NCBI RefSeq assembly: GCF_949987515.2
Contig: NC_082687.1
Coordinates: 121,625,838-121,689,837 of the forward strand
Length of the DNA stretch: 64,000 nucleotides
Reading direction: 5' to 3'
From: Delphinus delphis
Taxonomy: Eukaryota; Chordata; Mammalia; Artiodactyla; Delphinidae
The translations under genes and the position numbers were made by a program. The notes under the pieces are model-generated. The model was not told the DNA's origin. It did no database searches and saw only the letters and a program-made list of their open reading frames with translations. The number at the start of each line of letters is the position of its first letter. The first letter of the stretch is position 1. This document shows positions 21,759 to 34,127 of the stretch, in pieces.

Positions 21759-22695
21759 AAAAATGGGCAGAAGACCTAAATAGACACTTCTCCAAAGAAG
21801 ACATGCAGATGGCCAAAAGGCACATGAAAAGATGCTGAACATCACTAATTATTAGAGAAATGCAAATCAAAACTAAAATGAGAAATTGATTTTGATTTGA
21901 GAAATGCAAGTCAAAACCTCACTCCAGTCAGAATGGCCTTCATCAAAAAGTCTACAAATAATAAATGCTGAAGAGGGTATGGAGAAAAGGGAACCATCCT
22001 ACACAGTTTTGGAAATGTAAATTGGTGCAGCCACTATGGAGAACAGTATGAAGGTTCCATAAAAAACTGAAAGTAGAGTTACTACATGATCCAGCAATCC
22101 TACTCCTGTGCATATATCTAGAAAAGACAAAAACTCTAATTTGAAAAGATACCTGCACCCTAATGTTCATTGCAGCACTGCTTACAATAGCCAAGACATG
22201 GAAGCAACCTGAAGGTCCACTGACAGAGGAACAGCTAAGAAAAATAAATAATGCCATTTGTAGCAACATGGATAGACCTAGAGATTATCTTACTAAATGA
22301 AGTCGAACAAAGAAAGATAAATAACATATGATATCACTTATATGTGGAATCTAAAAAAATGATACAAATGAACTTATTTACAAAACAGAAATACACTCAC
22401 AGACATTGAAAACAAACTTATGGTTACTAAAGGGGAAAGGCTGGAGGAGAGATAAATTAGGCATTTGGGATTAACAGATACACACTACTATATATAAAAT
22501 AGATAAAGATCTTCTGTATAACACTGGGGACTAAATTCAATATCTTATAATAACCAATAATAGAAAAGAATCTGAAAAAGAATATATATATACATATGTG
22601 TATACATATATAACTGAATCACTTTGCTGTACACCTGAAACTAACATGACATTGTAAGTAAACTATACTTCAATAAAAATAAACAAACAAAAAAT

Positions 22696-24194
22696 TTTAA
22701 AAAGCTGTGAAATTTTGATGGGCTCTGAAAAATTGCAGTCTTATCACTGTTTATACATATATTTAAATGTTTTTAAGCAGAAATCATTTTCTTTTTCTGT
22801 ATCATATTCCTATACTATTACTAGTACTATGAAGTATTGATCAAGTTTATCTAGTTATACAAATATGTTGTTAAATATTGCAATTATTGTTATTATGACT
22901 ATTTTCTGGCATTTACAACAGGAACTTAAAACTTTTTTGTTACTACTAAAAATGAAGGTTTTGGTTTATAATTCAGAAATTTTATTTAAAGTGATATTTG
23001 GGAGATAACATTAGGCACACCATAATAATTTGAAAATGACATGGTACTCTGAGAATTAAAATTTAAATAATAGATTAGAACAGAACAGACCTATATAAAG
23101 TCATTAAAAAGACAAAGAACAGAAGAATCGTTTCTAGGATAGAAGGGCTAGAAAGAACATGTGTTCTCTAAAAAGATGGGATGTCAATCAGAATGGTTTT
23201 TGTCAGCCATAGAAGACTTGAAAAAAAAAGCCAGACCGCCATAGAGACATAGATGGCTATGCCTATCTGAAAAGAATAACGCCTTGTGAGACCAATTTGG
23301 ATGTATTGGTCATGCTGTTATAAGGGAACCATCTAGCATTCATTATATAGTGATGACTCTCATTATATGATGGGATCGAGGAATCACCACCACCCCCATC
23401 TTGTTCTGATATTTCTGACCACACTGTGACCAAACAGCTTTGGGAAAGTGACGACAGAGCCTGGTTGCTGGATGGTGATATTTCTCATTACATAAATGAA
23501 TCAGTCTTCTGCTTTTATAAATCATTCTCTGTTTGAAAATGTCCATCCAAGACTAAATACTGTGCAGTGAGAGTTCTTTCAGTTGAAGCTTAGCCTGTGT
23601 CTTCAAGTAATGACACAAATTTGGGAACTGATAGTTTGCTCACTATTGGGGAAAAAAAGGTTGGTAACAGTGATAAAACTTTTGAATTCTAAAGTAGGTA
23701 CCTACTCACAGGTCTCTTGCTTGATAGACAATAACAATTAAAGTATCAAGCCAATTGGGAAAAATCCCTGTAGGTAATCCTTTTTCTTTTCACTCTTCTC
23801 TCTATCTTTTTCTTTCTCTTTTCTTTCCTCCTTCCCTCTTCTGTCTTCTACACAGTATTCTATAACAAATTACTTTATTAATAGACACTGTTCCTTGTCC
23901 ACCAAAATTAAAGAAAAGCATATTCTGTATGCAAAACAGAATAAATATCGTGCAGTCTTCCATAAAGAAGAATATTATCTAAAGTGAGAATTCCATTCAT
24001 GAAAATAAGTACTATTGTTCATATTCACACTTACATATATGTATTTATTTCCACATAATAAATGAAAGTCTGGGAATATTGTATATATTATATTATTTAT
24101 AACATATAAGATATACAGAACTTAATAACAGTAATATACAAATAGCTGTAAGAAATTATTAAGAACAAAAGAAAACAATAGAATAAAATACACA
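22696..24194. other. Unassigned AT-rich DNA
   Basis: A pyrimidine-rich tract lies at 23777-23846. No gene or confident repeat. Confidence 0.5.
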
Positions 24195-24735
24195 GGGTTT
24201 GAACAGGCAATTTCCCAAGCAGATAAATACAAACAGTCACTAACATTTAAAAATTTTCTAATTTGACTAAAAATCAAATAAATGCAATAAAATTAAACAA
24301 AAAAATATCATATTTTACTCATGAGATTAGAAAAAATTAATACCCAGTGATGGAAAAAGTATAGTGAAATTAGCATGTTTATGATTCACATATCTAAATG
24401 AATAATGCAGTTCTATTTTATAGACATGCAAAATATTGAATGAAATAGAAGGTTATAAAACAGTCTGTACAATATAGATGCTTTATCATCATAAAATCTC
24501 TATCAGGCTTTGTATCTGTCTATGTACCTATAACACTGATAAGATAGATATAGATAAATATGCCTAGACTGGATATAGAGTGAAGTCTAGATAGATGTTT
24601 TCTCAAATTTTTTTTTGTTTATTTCTTGGTGATAGTGTTTCAGGTATTTTTCCTTTTTAACTTCTCTATATTGTATAAATTTTTACATTGAACACCCATT
24701 TTTTAAACTATGATTTAAAATATAAAACAAAAGTA
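24195..24735 (+). repeat. Ancient L1 (L1M/HAL1-like) 3' region
   Basis: Decayed but ordered blocks: 'acccagtgatggaaaaagta' (24341), 'cagtctgtacaatatagatg' (24460), and the terminal 'cttctctatattgtataaat' with 'tttttacattgaacaccc' (24661-24700), typical of very old L1 3' ends. Confidence 0.5.
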
Positions 24736-25188
24736 AATATGCACACAAATACATGGGAAGAAGGTGGGGAACGGGTGCTTACTTCAAGGAGAACCTGGGT
24801 CTGGTGTTCTTCATTCTGTGTAAGACACTCAAACAGATTAATCTCTAGATTAATATAAAAGAATATCCTCCTTTTCTTCAAACAATGATTTTATACTTGC
24901 TATTTTTTATGACATATGAGTGTTTTCTTTTGTGATACCCTGTCTCTCTTTTCAAAATACCTTCTTTAGAGATGGAAACTAGTTAAGCTTGAGTCAACAG
25001 AAATTACCTTAAAATGCTTATAAAAGTTTAACTTCTATTTTAAATAAACAAAACTTTGCATATATTGAGATTAGATACAGTTTTATAAAAGAAAATTCTG
25101 AGAATATGGCATTTTTCTGAAGAATTTGTTGAAACAAAGGTAAATAAAGTGTTCAGTCATGAATTATGAATTCAACTCAATTTTGGTA
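24736..25188. other. Unassigned AT-rich DNA
   Basis: No gene or confident repeat. Confidence 0.5.
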
Positions 25189-25228
25189 GAATGAGTCACT
25201 TGTCTGAAGAATGAGTCACTTGTCTGTT
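25189..25228. repeat. 20-bp tandem duplication carrying two AP-1 consensus sites
   Basis: Two adjacent copies of a 20-bp unit (25189-25208 and 25209-25228) differ only in the last base. Each holds TGAGTCA (25192-25198 and 25212-25218), the consensus of AP-1 (Fos/Jun). Binding is inference from the motif alone. Confidence 0.75.
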
Positions 25229-27410
25229 TGAAGAGAGAATTAAAATGACCCAAACCGACTTCACAGAATTAGTCCTACACTTGCTCCCCCAACAGGAATC
25301 AGTTTTTTACGTGTCAGGTCAACCGTGCAATGAGAGTTGAACACATGCTTAACTCCTTTCCTTTCTCAGTTAGTTGAGTTTAACTGTCCAAACGCTTAAG
25401 CCACCGGAAAATTTTCCTACTGGCAGATCCTCTGTTAAGTTTCTTGGTTGCATTATTTCATCCCCACATGTTCTGAGGACTTTCTCAGAGCCTCTGTTTT
25501 TCTTAGCATTCAAAACAAGCAGGTGCTAGCCTTTTGCATCTTCTATGGGGAATGGGCTAGAAGTAACTAACTAATTGAAGAGTTCTACTGGGAAATTCAT
25601 CCAGTCAGCAGCTGTGGAATGGAAACCCACTGTAATGTGCAGTCCTTCTGTCAGCAGGGTCTTGAAGAGTGTGGTGAGGACCCGCTTTCCCAGATGGTCT
25701 GCATTCTACGATGACACCATAACTGCATGACACCTCTGCTCTGAAGATGGGACATTTGGCCTTTGGATAAATATCATTCCCTGAACTTTGAGAAGACAAA
25801 ACTACTTTTATTGCACAGAATGTTTTTCTTATCTGTAATTAGGCAAGAACAAAAGAGGCTTGACCATACTTCTTAACATAGCACTCACTTAAACATTAAT
25901 GTCAGAATAAACTGTTTTCAAATTGTATAATATCAAATATTGCTTTTACTTGTGTAAGTACAATGGAGGAGGTGGGGAGCAAGAAGGAAGCAGGGTAGGA
26001 AACAGAAAGATAAAGAGAAAAGTATGTATATACTGAATGTCAGACATGTTCCTTTTTTTCCCAGCTCTTTAGTCTGTCAATGCCGTCCTTAAAATTCGTT
26101 AAGGATTGCAAGGCAGGACATTGACGGTTGAGACATTGTTTTGGGCTGCCGTAATCCTGTGCTCATGGTTGTTGGTATTTCTCAGATTATTGACCATGAT
26201 TCCCCATCAGCAGTGGCCCAGGGATATCTCTGATATTGGTCAGAATTCTCTCATCTTTATCAGAACTGGGCTACTGCCTTATAGCTGTGGAATATAAAGC
26301 TACTCATTGAGTTATACTCAAGTTCCAGGTTATATGACACATTATATAGATTAGATTACCCAGTCCTCAAACTCCATTACTCATTCTATAGATATTTTCC
26401 AAATACCTACCAAGTGTCAGTTTGCTGTGTGGGAACATAATGATGATTCTTAGTAGATTATTCCTTGTTCTCTTTTTTAACTCATCGGAAGATGCCTCTC
26501 TTTTCAAATTCCCCTGCATTCTGACCAGATTATGCATATTACATATTATTTTCAGTTGATTTATCTACAATATGTAACTTGTTTGTGCCAAACCTAGTTT
26601 TTAATATCACCATGATGCTTAACATCTTACTAGACACGTAGGAAATATTTGACAAAAACATTAAATTGAGAAAAGTTCTTAAGTACCTTCATTGAAAGTA
26701 GCTTTGTATGAAAAGTCTAAACAAGAAAAAGAAAATTAAAAATTGCCATATCATATACATCTAGTGTTGATTCAAAACCTATTTATCAATATTTTGGGTA
26801 TTATCTTAAAATTGAGCACATATAAAAATTTATGTTAGTGAAAGTCAGACAGAAAGAAGTGGTAAAAATTGCCTGATCATCTTTTTATCATTTGCTCCTC
26901 ATTAAAGGAAACTGAACATGGGCTTTCCTTGGGAGCTCCTTCACCTATTATAAGACTATGTTTATGTTTTTATAGTACCAAACATTTGGATTAAAAAGTG
27001 AGAAATTGCGCGGATCCCTTAATTAAACATTTGGGTAATTGGTACACTCAGATCATGGACTAGACTTTTCCTTTTTCCTTTAGAGCTAACCTAAAAATAC
27101 CTTGGGACTGGTGGGAATTAGTGGAAGTTCCCATAAAAATATACTCTTAGAGTGGTCCCTTTTGAACTCTTGTGAGAAGGGAAAAGAGACTTTTAGTTAG
27201 AAAAAATAATGCATGCATGTATAATCTAGTTTCTTCACATATTGCCCTTCAGGCAATAGAAGAAAACTAAATTTTACTTGAGTCACTTTAATAACGCTTC
27301 TTAGCTATACATTTTGTTTCTAAACTTTCTGTTCTTTTGGAAAATATGCTTTAAAATTTCTCTGCAATGGAAATTTAATCGTGACAGTACTCTTGCCAAA
27401 TTTATGGTAA

Positions 27411-27414
<4 letters not shown>
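25229..27414. other. Unassigned AT-rich DNA
   Basis: A weak reversed L2-tail pattern at about 26375-26450 ('cattactcattctatagata', 'ctaccaagtgtcagtttgct') is the only hint of a repeat. No gene recognised. Confidence 0.45.

Positions 27415-27445
<31 letters not shown>
27415..27445. repeat. (TA)n microsatellite
   Basis: About 15 TA units. Confidence 0.97.
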
Positions 27446-27447
<2 letters not shown>

Positions 27448-27488
27448 TTATTGATGCCAAATTATTCTGCTGAACTAGGGAAAATACA

Positions 27489-27575
27489 GTAAAATGTCTG
27501 CTTGCTTATAACAAAATTTGACTTGCAAGTAAAATGTCTGCTTGATTATAACAAAAATGGTCAACTCTTGCAAGA
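27489..27575. repeat. ~40-bp tandem duplication
   Basis: 'gtaaaatgtctgcttg' followed by 'ttataacaaaa' occurs at 27489 and again at 27529. The second copy has diverged and carries a few extra bases before the shared 'ttgcaa'. Confidence 0.85.
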
Positions 27576-28514
27576 CTACACCTTACTTATAACAGGCAAC
27601 AGATATTATGTATTGCCATTTACTTGTTATTGGCTGGTATTTTGACTTTTAAGACAAATTCAGAGCCTCAAATGAAAAATTTTTTCTAAACTGTCTACTA
27701 CTTAGGATATGACAAGATTTTTCTTGGAAATTCGTTTGGGTGTTAGGTGAGCTAATTTTTTCTCTAACCAAATCCTTTTTACCTAGTCCATTAACAGGAT
27801 TCAAAGTGACTGATTTTTCTTTGTTCTTTTCCAGAACAAAGATATTTTGGTGGAAAACCACTTGGCAGTGAAATTGTCAAAATTTTAGCAGGAAGAAAAA
27901 ATATGTAAGTAAAACAAAGAGAAAGCAGAGGCCTGTTTAATTTTCAAATTTAATAATAGTCTGTGGATAATTGAGAGTTGGCAGATATAATGTTTCCAGT
28001 CAAGCCTTGCCATCTAGAGAGAAGTATTTCATATCTACAACACCTACAAAGCACAAATACTGTCCAGGGATGCTGCATGGAATTCATCTCTTTCCAGGAT
28101 TTCAAAAGTACATAAATCCATAGTGTTTTGAACGGCTATGCTTATATTGAATTTTCCCTTCCCTTTTCTTTCTAGAGGAGAGTCAATCAACCCTATCTTC
28201 ATTCTTTGTCTTCATTCTTGGCTAGAGTATGAGTCAAAACCAAAATATGCACTTAAGTAATTATCTGTGATCTCAGAATATGTTTATTTTAAGAACGAAA
28301 GGAGAAAACATAAAGAAGTCAGAAAAAAAGTGGAAAATAGAAACACTTCATGGTGAATAATAAACACCTTTTTCCTCACTGGAGATGCTTTAACTCAAAC
28401 ACTTCTACCTAATAATTGTTAAAAATCATATTTAACTGAGTAAATATTATACCCATAACATGTATTTAACAAATAAAATTATGCATCTAGCACCGTGCAG
28501 ATTGAATAATGTTA
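27576..28514. other. Unassigned AT-rich DNA
   Basis: No gene or confident repeat. The short minus frame at 27649-27861 has no recognisable domain. Confidence 0.5.
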
Positions 28515-28582
28515 GTTTAAATGTCTTATAAAATCAATTGTCTTGATCGTTTAAATGTCTTATAAAATCAATTGTCTTGATT
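28515..28582. repeat. 34-bp perfect tandem duplication
   Basis: Copies at 28515-28548 and 28549-28582 differ only at the last base (c/t). This indicates a recent duplication. Confidence 0.95.
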
Positions 28583-28824
28583 GTTTCATGTTTGTTCAAT
28601 AAAATTATACTTTCAACTAACCCAGAGGTTGCTTACTATGATCAGACTGTATGTACTCTGTATATTATTATTTTTCTTTATAGAGTGTTATATGTTGAAT
28701 TTTTAATATCACTGAATAAAACATAGAAAAATAGTTTTTAATAAAGACTATATGCTTAAAAACATAAAGTGAAATAGTGTTATACTGCAAGTGTTATATT
28801 GCAATGATTAAATTGAGAAATATG

Positions 28825-29910
28825 CCAAGAAACACATGAAAAGATGCTCATCCTCGCTAATTATTAGAGAAATGAAAATCAAAACTACAATGGGGTATCG
28901 CCTCACACCAGTCAGAAGGGCCATCATTAAAAAATCTACAAACAGGGCTTCCCTGGTGGTGCAGTGGTTGAGAGTCCGCCTGCCGATGCAGGGGACATGG
29001 GTTCGTGCCCCAGTCCGGGAAGATCCCACATGCCGCGGAGCAGCTAGGCCCGTGAGCCATGGCCGCTGAGCCTGCACGTCCGGGGGTTGTGCTCCGCAAC
29101 GGGAGAGGCCACAACAGTGAGAGGCCCACGTACTGCAAAAAAAAATCTACAAACAGTAAATGCTGGAGAGGGTGTGGAGAAAAGAGAACCCTCTTGGACT
29201 GTTGGTAGGAATATAAATTGATACAGCCACTATGGAGAACAGTATGGAGGTTCCTTAAAAAACTAAAAATAGAATTACCATATGACCCAGCAATCCCACT
29301 CCTGGGCATATACCCTGAGAAGAATGTAATTCCAAAAGACACATGCACCCCGATGTTCACCACAGACTATTTACAATAGCGAGGACATGGAAGCAACTTA
29401 AACGTCCATCGACAGATGAATGGATAAAGAAGATGTGGTACTCAGCCATTAAAAGGAAGGAAATTGGGTCATTTGTAGAGACATGGATGGACCTAGAGAC
29501 TGTCATACAGAGTGAAGTAAGTCAGAAAGGAAAAACAAATATAGTATATTAATGCATATTTGTGGAATCTAGAAAAATGGTATAGATGATCTTATTTGCA
29601 AAGCAGAAATAGAGACACAGACATAGAAAACAAACATATAGATACCAAGGGGGAAAGCAGGGACGGGATGAATTGTGAGGTTGGGATTGACATATATACA
29701 CTATTGACACTATGTATAAAATAGATAACTAATGAGAACCTACTGTATAGCACAGGGAACTCTACTTAATGCTCTGTGGTGAACTAAGTGGGAAGGAAAT
29801 CCAAAAAAGAGGGGATATATGTATATGTAGAGCTGATTCACTTTGCGGTACAGTAGAAACTAACACAATATTGTAAAGCAACTATACTCCAATAAAAATT
29901 AATTTAAAAA
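28825..29910 (+). mobile_element. 5'-truncated LINE-1 with TSD, carrying a nested SINE
   Basis: Starts in the ORF2 C-terminal region ('cacatgaaaagatgctcatc') and runs to 'ccaataaaaattaatttaaa'. It is flanked by the 10-bp duplication 'gagaaatatg' at 28815-28824 and 29911-29920. A SINE interrupts it at 28946-29139. The ORF2 stretch 29160-29552 is split by stops. The 168-codon minus frame at 28857-29363 is an antisense read through LINE-1 and SINE, not a gene. Confidence 0.95.
28946..29139 (+). repeat. CHR-type SINE (short GC-rich form) with TSD
   Basis: Head 'gggcttccctggtggtgcag', B-box-like 'gggttcgtgcccc', body ending 'cacaacagtgagaggcccac', then an A-tail. Exact 17-bp duplication 'aaaaaatctacaaacag' at 28929-28945 and 29140-29156, made of host LINE-1 sequence. 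Confidence 0.97.
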
Positions 29911-29920
29911 GAGAAATATG

Positions 29921-32336
29921 TGCATTCACAATATTATAGTACAAATAAGGCATAATGCATATTTAACTTTCCAACATGTATTTTTTTTATGTTAACAGCA
30001 TGTGGATTTTGTTTGCTTCAACACAACAAAAACCTGGTGATATTCTGTAAAACTAATTGACAAAATATTGATACATTGAAAATATTTCAAGACGCAGTTA
30101 TTTTATGTGTTTGTTGTTGTTATTGCTGTTTAGAAGAAAGATCAAAATCTGATTGCCAAATCAGATGTCTTTGGTTAATAACTAAATATCCTAATATAAT
30201 TTTCTTAATCAGTTAAATGAGAAGTATTTATGGTAGACCGTTACCTCTTTGGTTCTAACTATACAGAATTATCAGGGCTACTGTAACTGCTCCCCACGAA
30301 GAGGAATTAAACGTGTTGTGGTCTCTTCTTGGGTGCTTCCCTGAATGGTGCCCACTTTTAGTGAGGCATTGTTATTGTGCTTTACTCTGAAAACAGTTAT
30401 CTGGGTTTTCCCTTCCATCTATACTCATGTTTGGTTTTTTGAATCTAGTTTTTCATTTATCCAGTGTAGTATTTACTTACAGACACTTAAATTTTTATTA
30501 TGCTATTTTATAGTGGAAGGATATAATTTCTTTTTTGAAGAATAATATAGAATAAATTTTTGATGAAAAAAATCGGCATTGAGAGAAACCACCAATGCCA
30601 GAATCTGGTAACTGAGAAACTGTATCCTACAACTCTACAGGACACTCACTCCATTTGGTGCTGAACCTTACACTGTACAGACCCCTTCTAATGGCATTGT
30701 GTTACAAGTGGCTTTTCATGTAAGTGTCCTGGGTGCCAAGGTGACTTGTCATACAACAGCCTGGGGAGCAGCATGTACAATTCAACACACAGGATTTTCA
30801 GTCATCCTGTGATTGATTATAATGCTTAGAAATCAGCATCCTAATATTTGGCATACAGTAGTTTACTCAAAATATATTAGATTAATTGTACAGCCATCAA
30901 AACCTGGAAAGCTATGCATATAAACAAGGCATGAATGTCAGCAGCATAAAACTACACTGTTTTCAGTCTTCATGAGTTTATAGGTATAGCTTTAGGCATT
31001 TAACTGCTTAATAACTTTGAAGAAAAATTTTAATAGAATTGTCTATTATGGTAAAGTGGGTAGTGCTAAAATCTAAAGAGTGATTACATATGAATGTATA
31101 TAAACGATATAATTGTTAAAACATGTAGAAATTAGATTTGATATAAAAAAAAGAGAGATACTAAACCTTCAGTGGGGAAGAAGATGTAATCAATTGTGAG
31201 CTCTTTCAGGAAAGGTTAGAACAAAATTACAATTCATTTCCCGTACCTTGTATGCTATGCAAAAGTAAATGATGTGAGTGAATATTAGCTTGTAGATCAT
31301 TTTGATTCTGATAAGATCATGCTAAAATATTGTCAGCAATATTGTACACTCATCTGTTAAAAGGAGCAGCCAGTTGGTGGGACAGTTGAGAAAAACTGTG
31401 AACAATTAAGGCAATGTGAAGGTACTGAAATATTAGACGAATTTCAAACAAACAAATTTCTTCAGGCAATCAAATATGAATGGTGAGGCCTCACAAAAAC
31501 CAGATCCCATTTTCCAGCAAAGAAACTATGACTGAAAATAGCAACAACACTTGGTACATTCTGTACAATTAAGCACATATGCAAACTAAAGTGAAACTGC
31601 TGGCAAAAAGTGTCTTGTGTCTGTCTATATCCAGCTTGTTTCTGGAAGAGTGACTGGGGGAAGAAATAATTGATAAACTAAATATCTAATATGTAAACAG
31701 ATTTAAAATGCTTCTGTTTCTTGATTTATCAGACAGGGTACCAAAGAGGGGAGTGAAAGGCTAAGCTTTCACTGTTTACAGTGGATTTAATATTATACAG
31801 TAAGAGGAAACAAAGGATATTCTTGGAATAGTCTGTTAAAAAAAGTTTTCAATGAGAATTCCAGAGCAGCCATGATGTTAAACAGATGTATTATTTTCCA
31901 GACTTAAAGTAAGAAGGAACAACAATCATTGTACATATATACAGAATACTTTCTTAATATTTATTGTTTTCCCAGTAAAAATACAGAAATAAAGCACTGT
32001 GGTAACACTATGTTTGAGATGATAGAGTGGTCAGCAGTTTATTAAACTTTAAATATTGAGTTCTGACTAAATTATTCTATTTAATAAGTTTTTAAAATGT
32101 CATTTTCAGAAATGATAATTCCTAATAAATTTTTGATGAGTCAGACTGAAAGCAGATTTGTCTTATGTCTAGTTAATCTCTCTTCAAAATCCATTTATTT
32201 TCCATGGAGATGGATATACTATAGACTTTTGGTTTCAACATTAACTCTGAATTAACTAATCCACATAGTAATTTACAGTGTTGTAATTTCAGAATAGAAT
32301 GAATATGGGACTGCAGATATCTCTCTGATATCCTGA
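29921..32336. other. Unassigned AT-rich DNA
   Basis: About 2.4 kb without a recognised gene or repeat. 30560-30800 is slightly GC-richer but has no frame of note. Confidence 0.5.
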
Positions 32337-32460
32337 TTTAAATTCTTTTGGATATATGTATATATATGCAGAAATAGGATTGCTGGATCATATGGTAGTT
32401 CTATTTTTAATTTTTTGAAGAACTTCCATATTGTTTTCCATAGCACTACACTATTTTATA
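32337..32460 (-). repeat. LINE-1 ORF2-end fragment, antisense
   Basis: 'ggattgctggatcatatggt', 'agttctatttttaatttttt' and 'gaagaacttccatattgttt' are the reverse of the ORF2 C-terminal region. The same segment occurs at about 33260-33350 in the neighbouring LINE-1. Confidence 0.85.
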
Positions 32461-32628
32461 ACAACCATGAAAATGTATACCAGCTGGATTTTCCCCAAGC
32501 TGTTTGATTTAAGGAATTGTCACATTTGCCCATTCTTTGCTCCAAGATTTGTTAAGTGTATTGAACAAGCATACAACAGTTTTAATTTAGTGACTAGGCA
32601 AATTTCTTTTGCCTTAGGTTGCCAAATT

Positions 32629-34114
32629 CCACACACCCCCTCACTGGAGGTGGGATATTTATTTTTTTAATTAAATCTTTTTTTATTGAGGCATAGTTGA
32701 TGTACAATATTATATATTTCAGGCATACAACACAGTGGTTCACAATTTTTAAAGGTTATACTCCATTTATAGTTATTATAAAATATTGGCTATATTCCCT
32801 GTGCTGTACAATATATCCTTGTAGCTTATTTATTTTATACATAGTAGTTTGTACCTCTTAATTCCCTACCCCTATCTTGCCCCTCCCTGCTTCCCTTTTC
32901 CCACTGGTAACTACTAGTTTGTTCTCTATATCTGAGAGTCTGTTTCTTTTTGTTATATTCACTAGTGTGTTGTATTTGTATTCCACATATAAGTGATACC
33001 ATTCGGTATTTGTCTGATTTATTTCACTAAGCATAATACCCTCCAAGTCCATCCATATTGCTGCAAATGGCAAAATTTCATTCTTTTTTTATGGCTGAGT
33101 AGTATTCCATTGTGTGTGCGTATATATATATATATCACATCTTCTTTATCCATTCATCTGCTGATGAGCACTTAAGTTGCTTCCATACTTTGGCTATTGC
33201 AATTAATGCTGCTATGAACATTTGGGTGCAAGGTTTTCTCTGGATATATATATACCCAGGAGTGGAATTGCTAGATCATATGGTAGTTCTATTTTTATTT
33301 TTTTGAGGAACGTCCCTACTGTTTTTCATAGTGGCTGCACTAATTTACATTCCCACCAACAGTGTACAAGGGTTCCCTTTTCTCCACATCCTTGCCAACA
33401 TTTGTTATTTGTGTTCTTTTTGATGATAATCGTTATGATAGGTGTGTGGTAATATCTCATTGTGGTTTTGATTTGCATTTCTCTGATGATTAAAGATGTT
33501 GATCATCTTTTCATGTTGACCATCTGTATGTCTTCTTTGGAAAAATGTCTATTCAGTTCTTCTGCTCATTTTTTAATCGAGTTGTTTGTTGTTTTGATGT
33601 TGAGTTGTATGAGCTGTTTATATATTTTGGATATTAACCACTTATTGGTCATATCATTTGCAAATATTTTCTCCCATTCAGTAGGTTGTCTTTTTGTTTT
33701 GTCCACGGTTTACTCTGCTGTGCAAAAGCTTTTAAGTTTAATTAGGTCCCATTTGTTTATTTTTGCTTGTGTTTCCTTTGCCTTAGGAGACAGATCCAAA
33801 AAAATATTGCTATGATTTATGTCAAAGAGTGTTCTGCCTTTGTTTTCTTCTAGGAATTTTATGTTTCCGTTCTTACATTTAGGTCTTTAATCCATTTTGA
33901 GTTTATTTTTGTATATGGTATTAGAAAATGTTCTAATTTTACTCTTTTACATGTAGCTGTCCAGTTTTCTCAGCACCACTTGCTGAAGAGACTATTTTTT
34001 CTCCATTGTACGTTCTTGCCTCCTTTGCTGTAGATTAATTGACCATATGAGTGTGGGTTTATTTCTGGGTTCTCTATTCTGTTCCATTGATCTATGTGTC
34101 TGTTTTAGTGTCCC
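32629..34114 (-). mobile_element. LINE-1, 5'-truncated, antisense, with odd 3' junction
   Basis: On the minus strand it begins at 34114 within ORF2 and reads through the ORF2 C-terminus to an artiodactyl-type 3'UTR and A-rich tail (about 32656-32690). A 13-bp duplication, 'aggttgccaaatt', flanks it at 32616-32628 and 34115-34127. Between the tail and the duplication lie 27 bp that are neither A-rich nor L1-like (32629-32655). Plus-strand frames such as 33462-33815 are antisense reads of ORF2. The element contains a short (TA)n at 33120. Confidence 0.9.
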
Positions 34115-34127
34115 AGGTTGCCAAATT

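Larger units (their letters stand above)
19802..22695 (+). mobile_element. LINE-1, 5'-truncated, interrupted by a second LINE-1
   Basis: Begins inside ORF2 just before the reverse transcriptase core and continues to the 3'UTR and an 'aataaaaataaacaaac' A-rich tail. The stretch 21463-21758 is a separate insertion; host ORF2 resumes at 21759 with 'aaaaatgggcagaagaccta'. A 5' TSD is not obvious. Premature stops, frameshifts and substitutions make it inactive. Near 21880-21910 a short repeat of 'gagaaatgcaa'-type sequence indicates local duplication. Confidence 0.95.

Noticed and set aside
23693..23706. 14-bp perfect palindrome 'agtaggtacctact'
   Set aside because: A few palindromes of this length are expected by chance in 64 kb.
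27415..28582. CRISPR-like array from several repeated units
   Set aside because: The units differ from one another, are contiguous tandem duplications without spacers, and the DNA is mammalian.
28946..29020. tRNA gene
   Set aside because: The tRNA-like A/B-box region belongs to a SINE and has no cloverleaf of a functional tRNA. The same holds for the other CHR SINEs and for MIR heads.
28857..29363. 168-codon - strand frame
   Set aside because: It is an antisense read through the LINE-1 and its nested SINE.
33462..33815. 117-codon + strand frame
   Set aside because: Antisense of LINE-1 ORF2.
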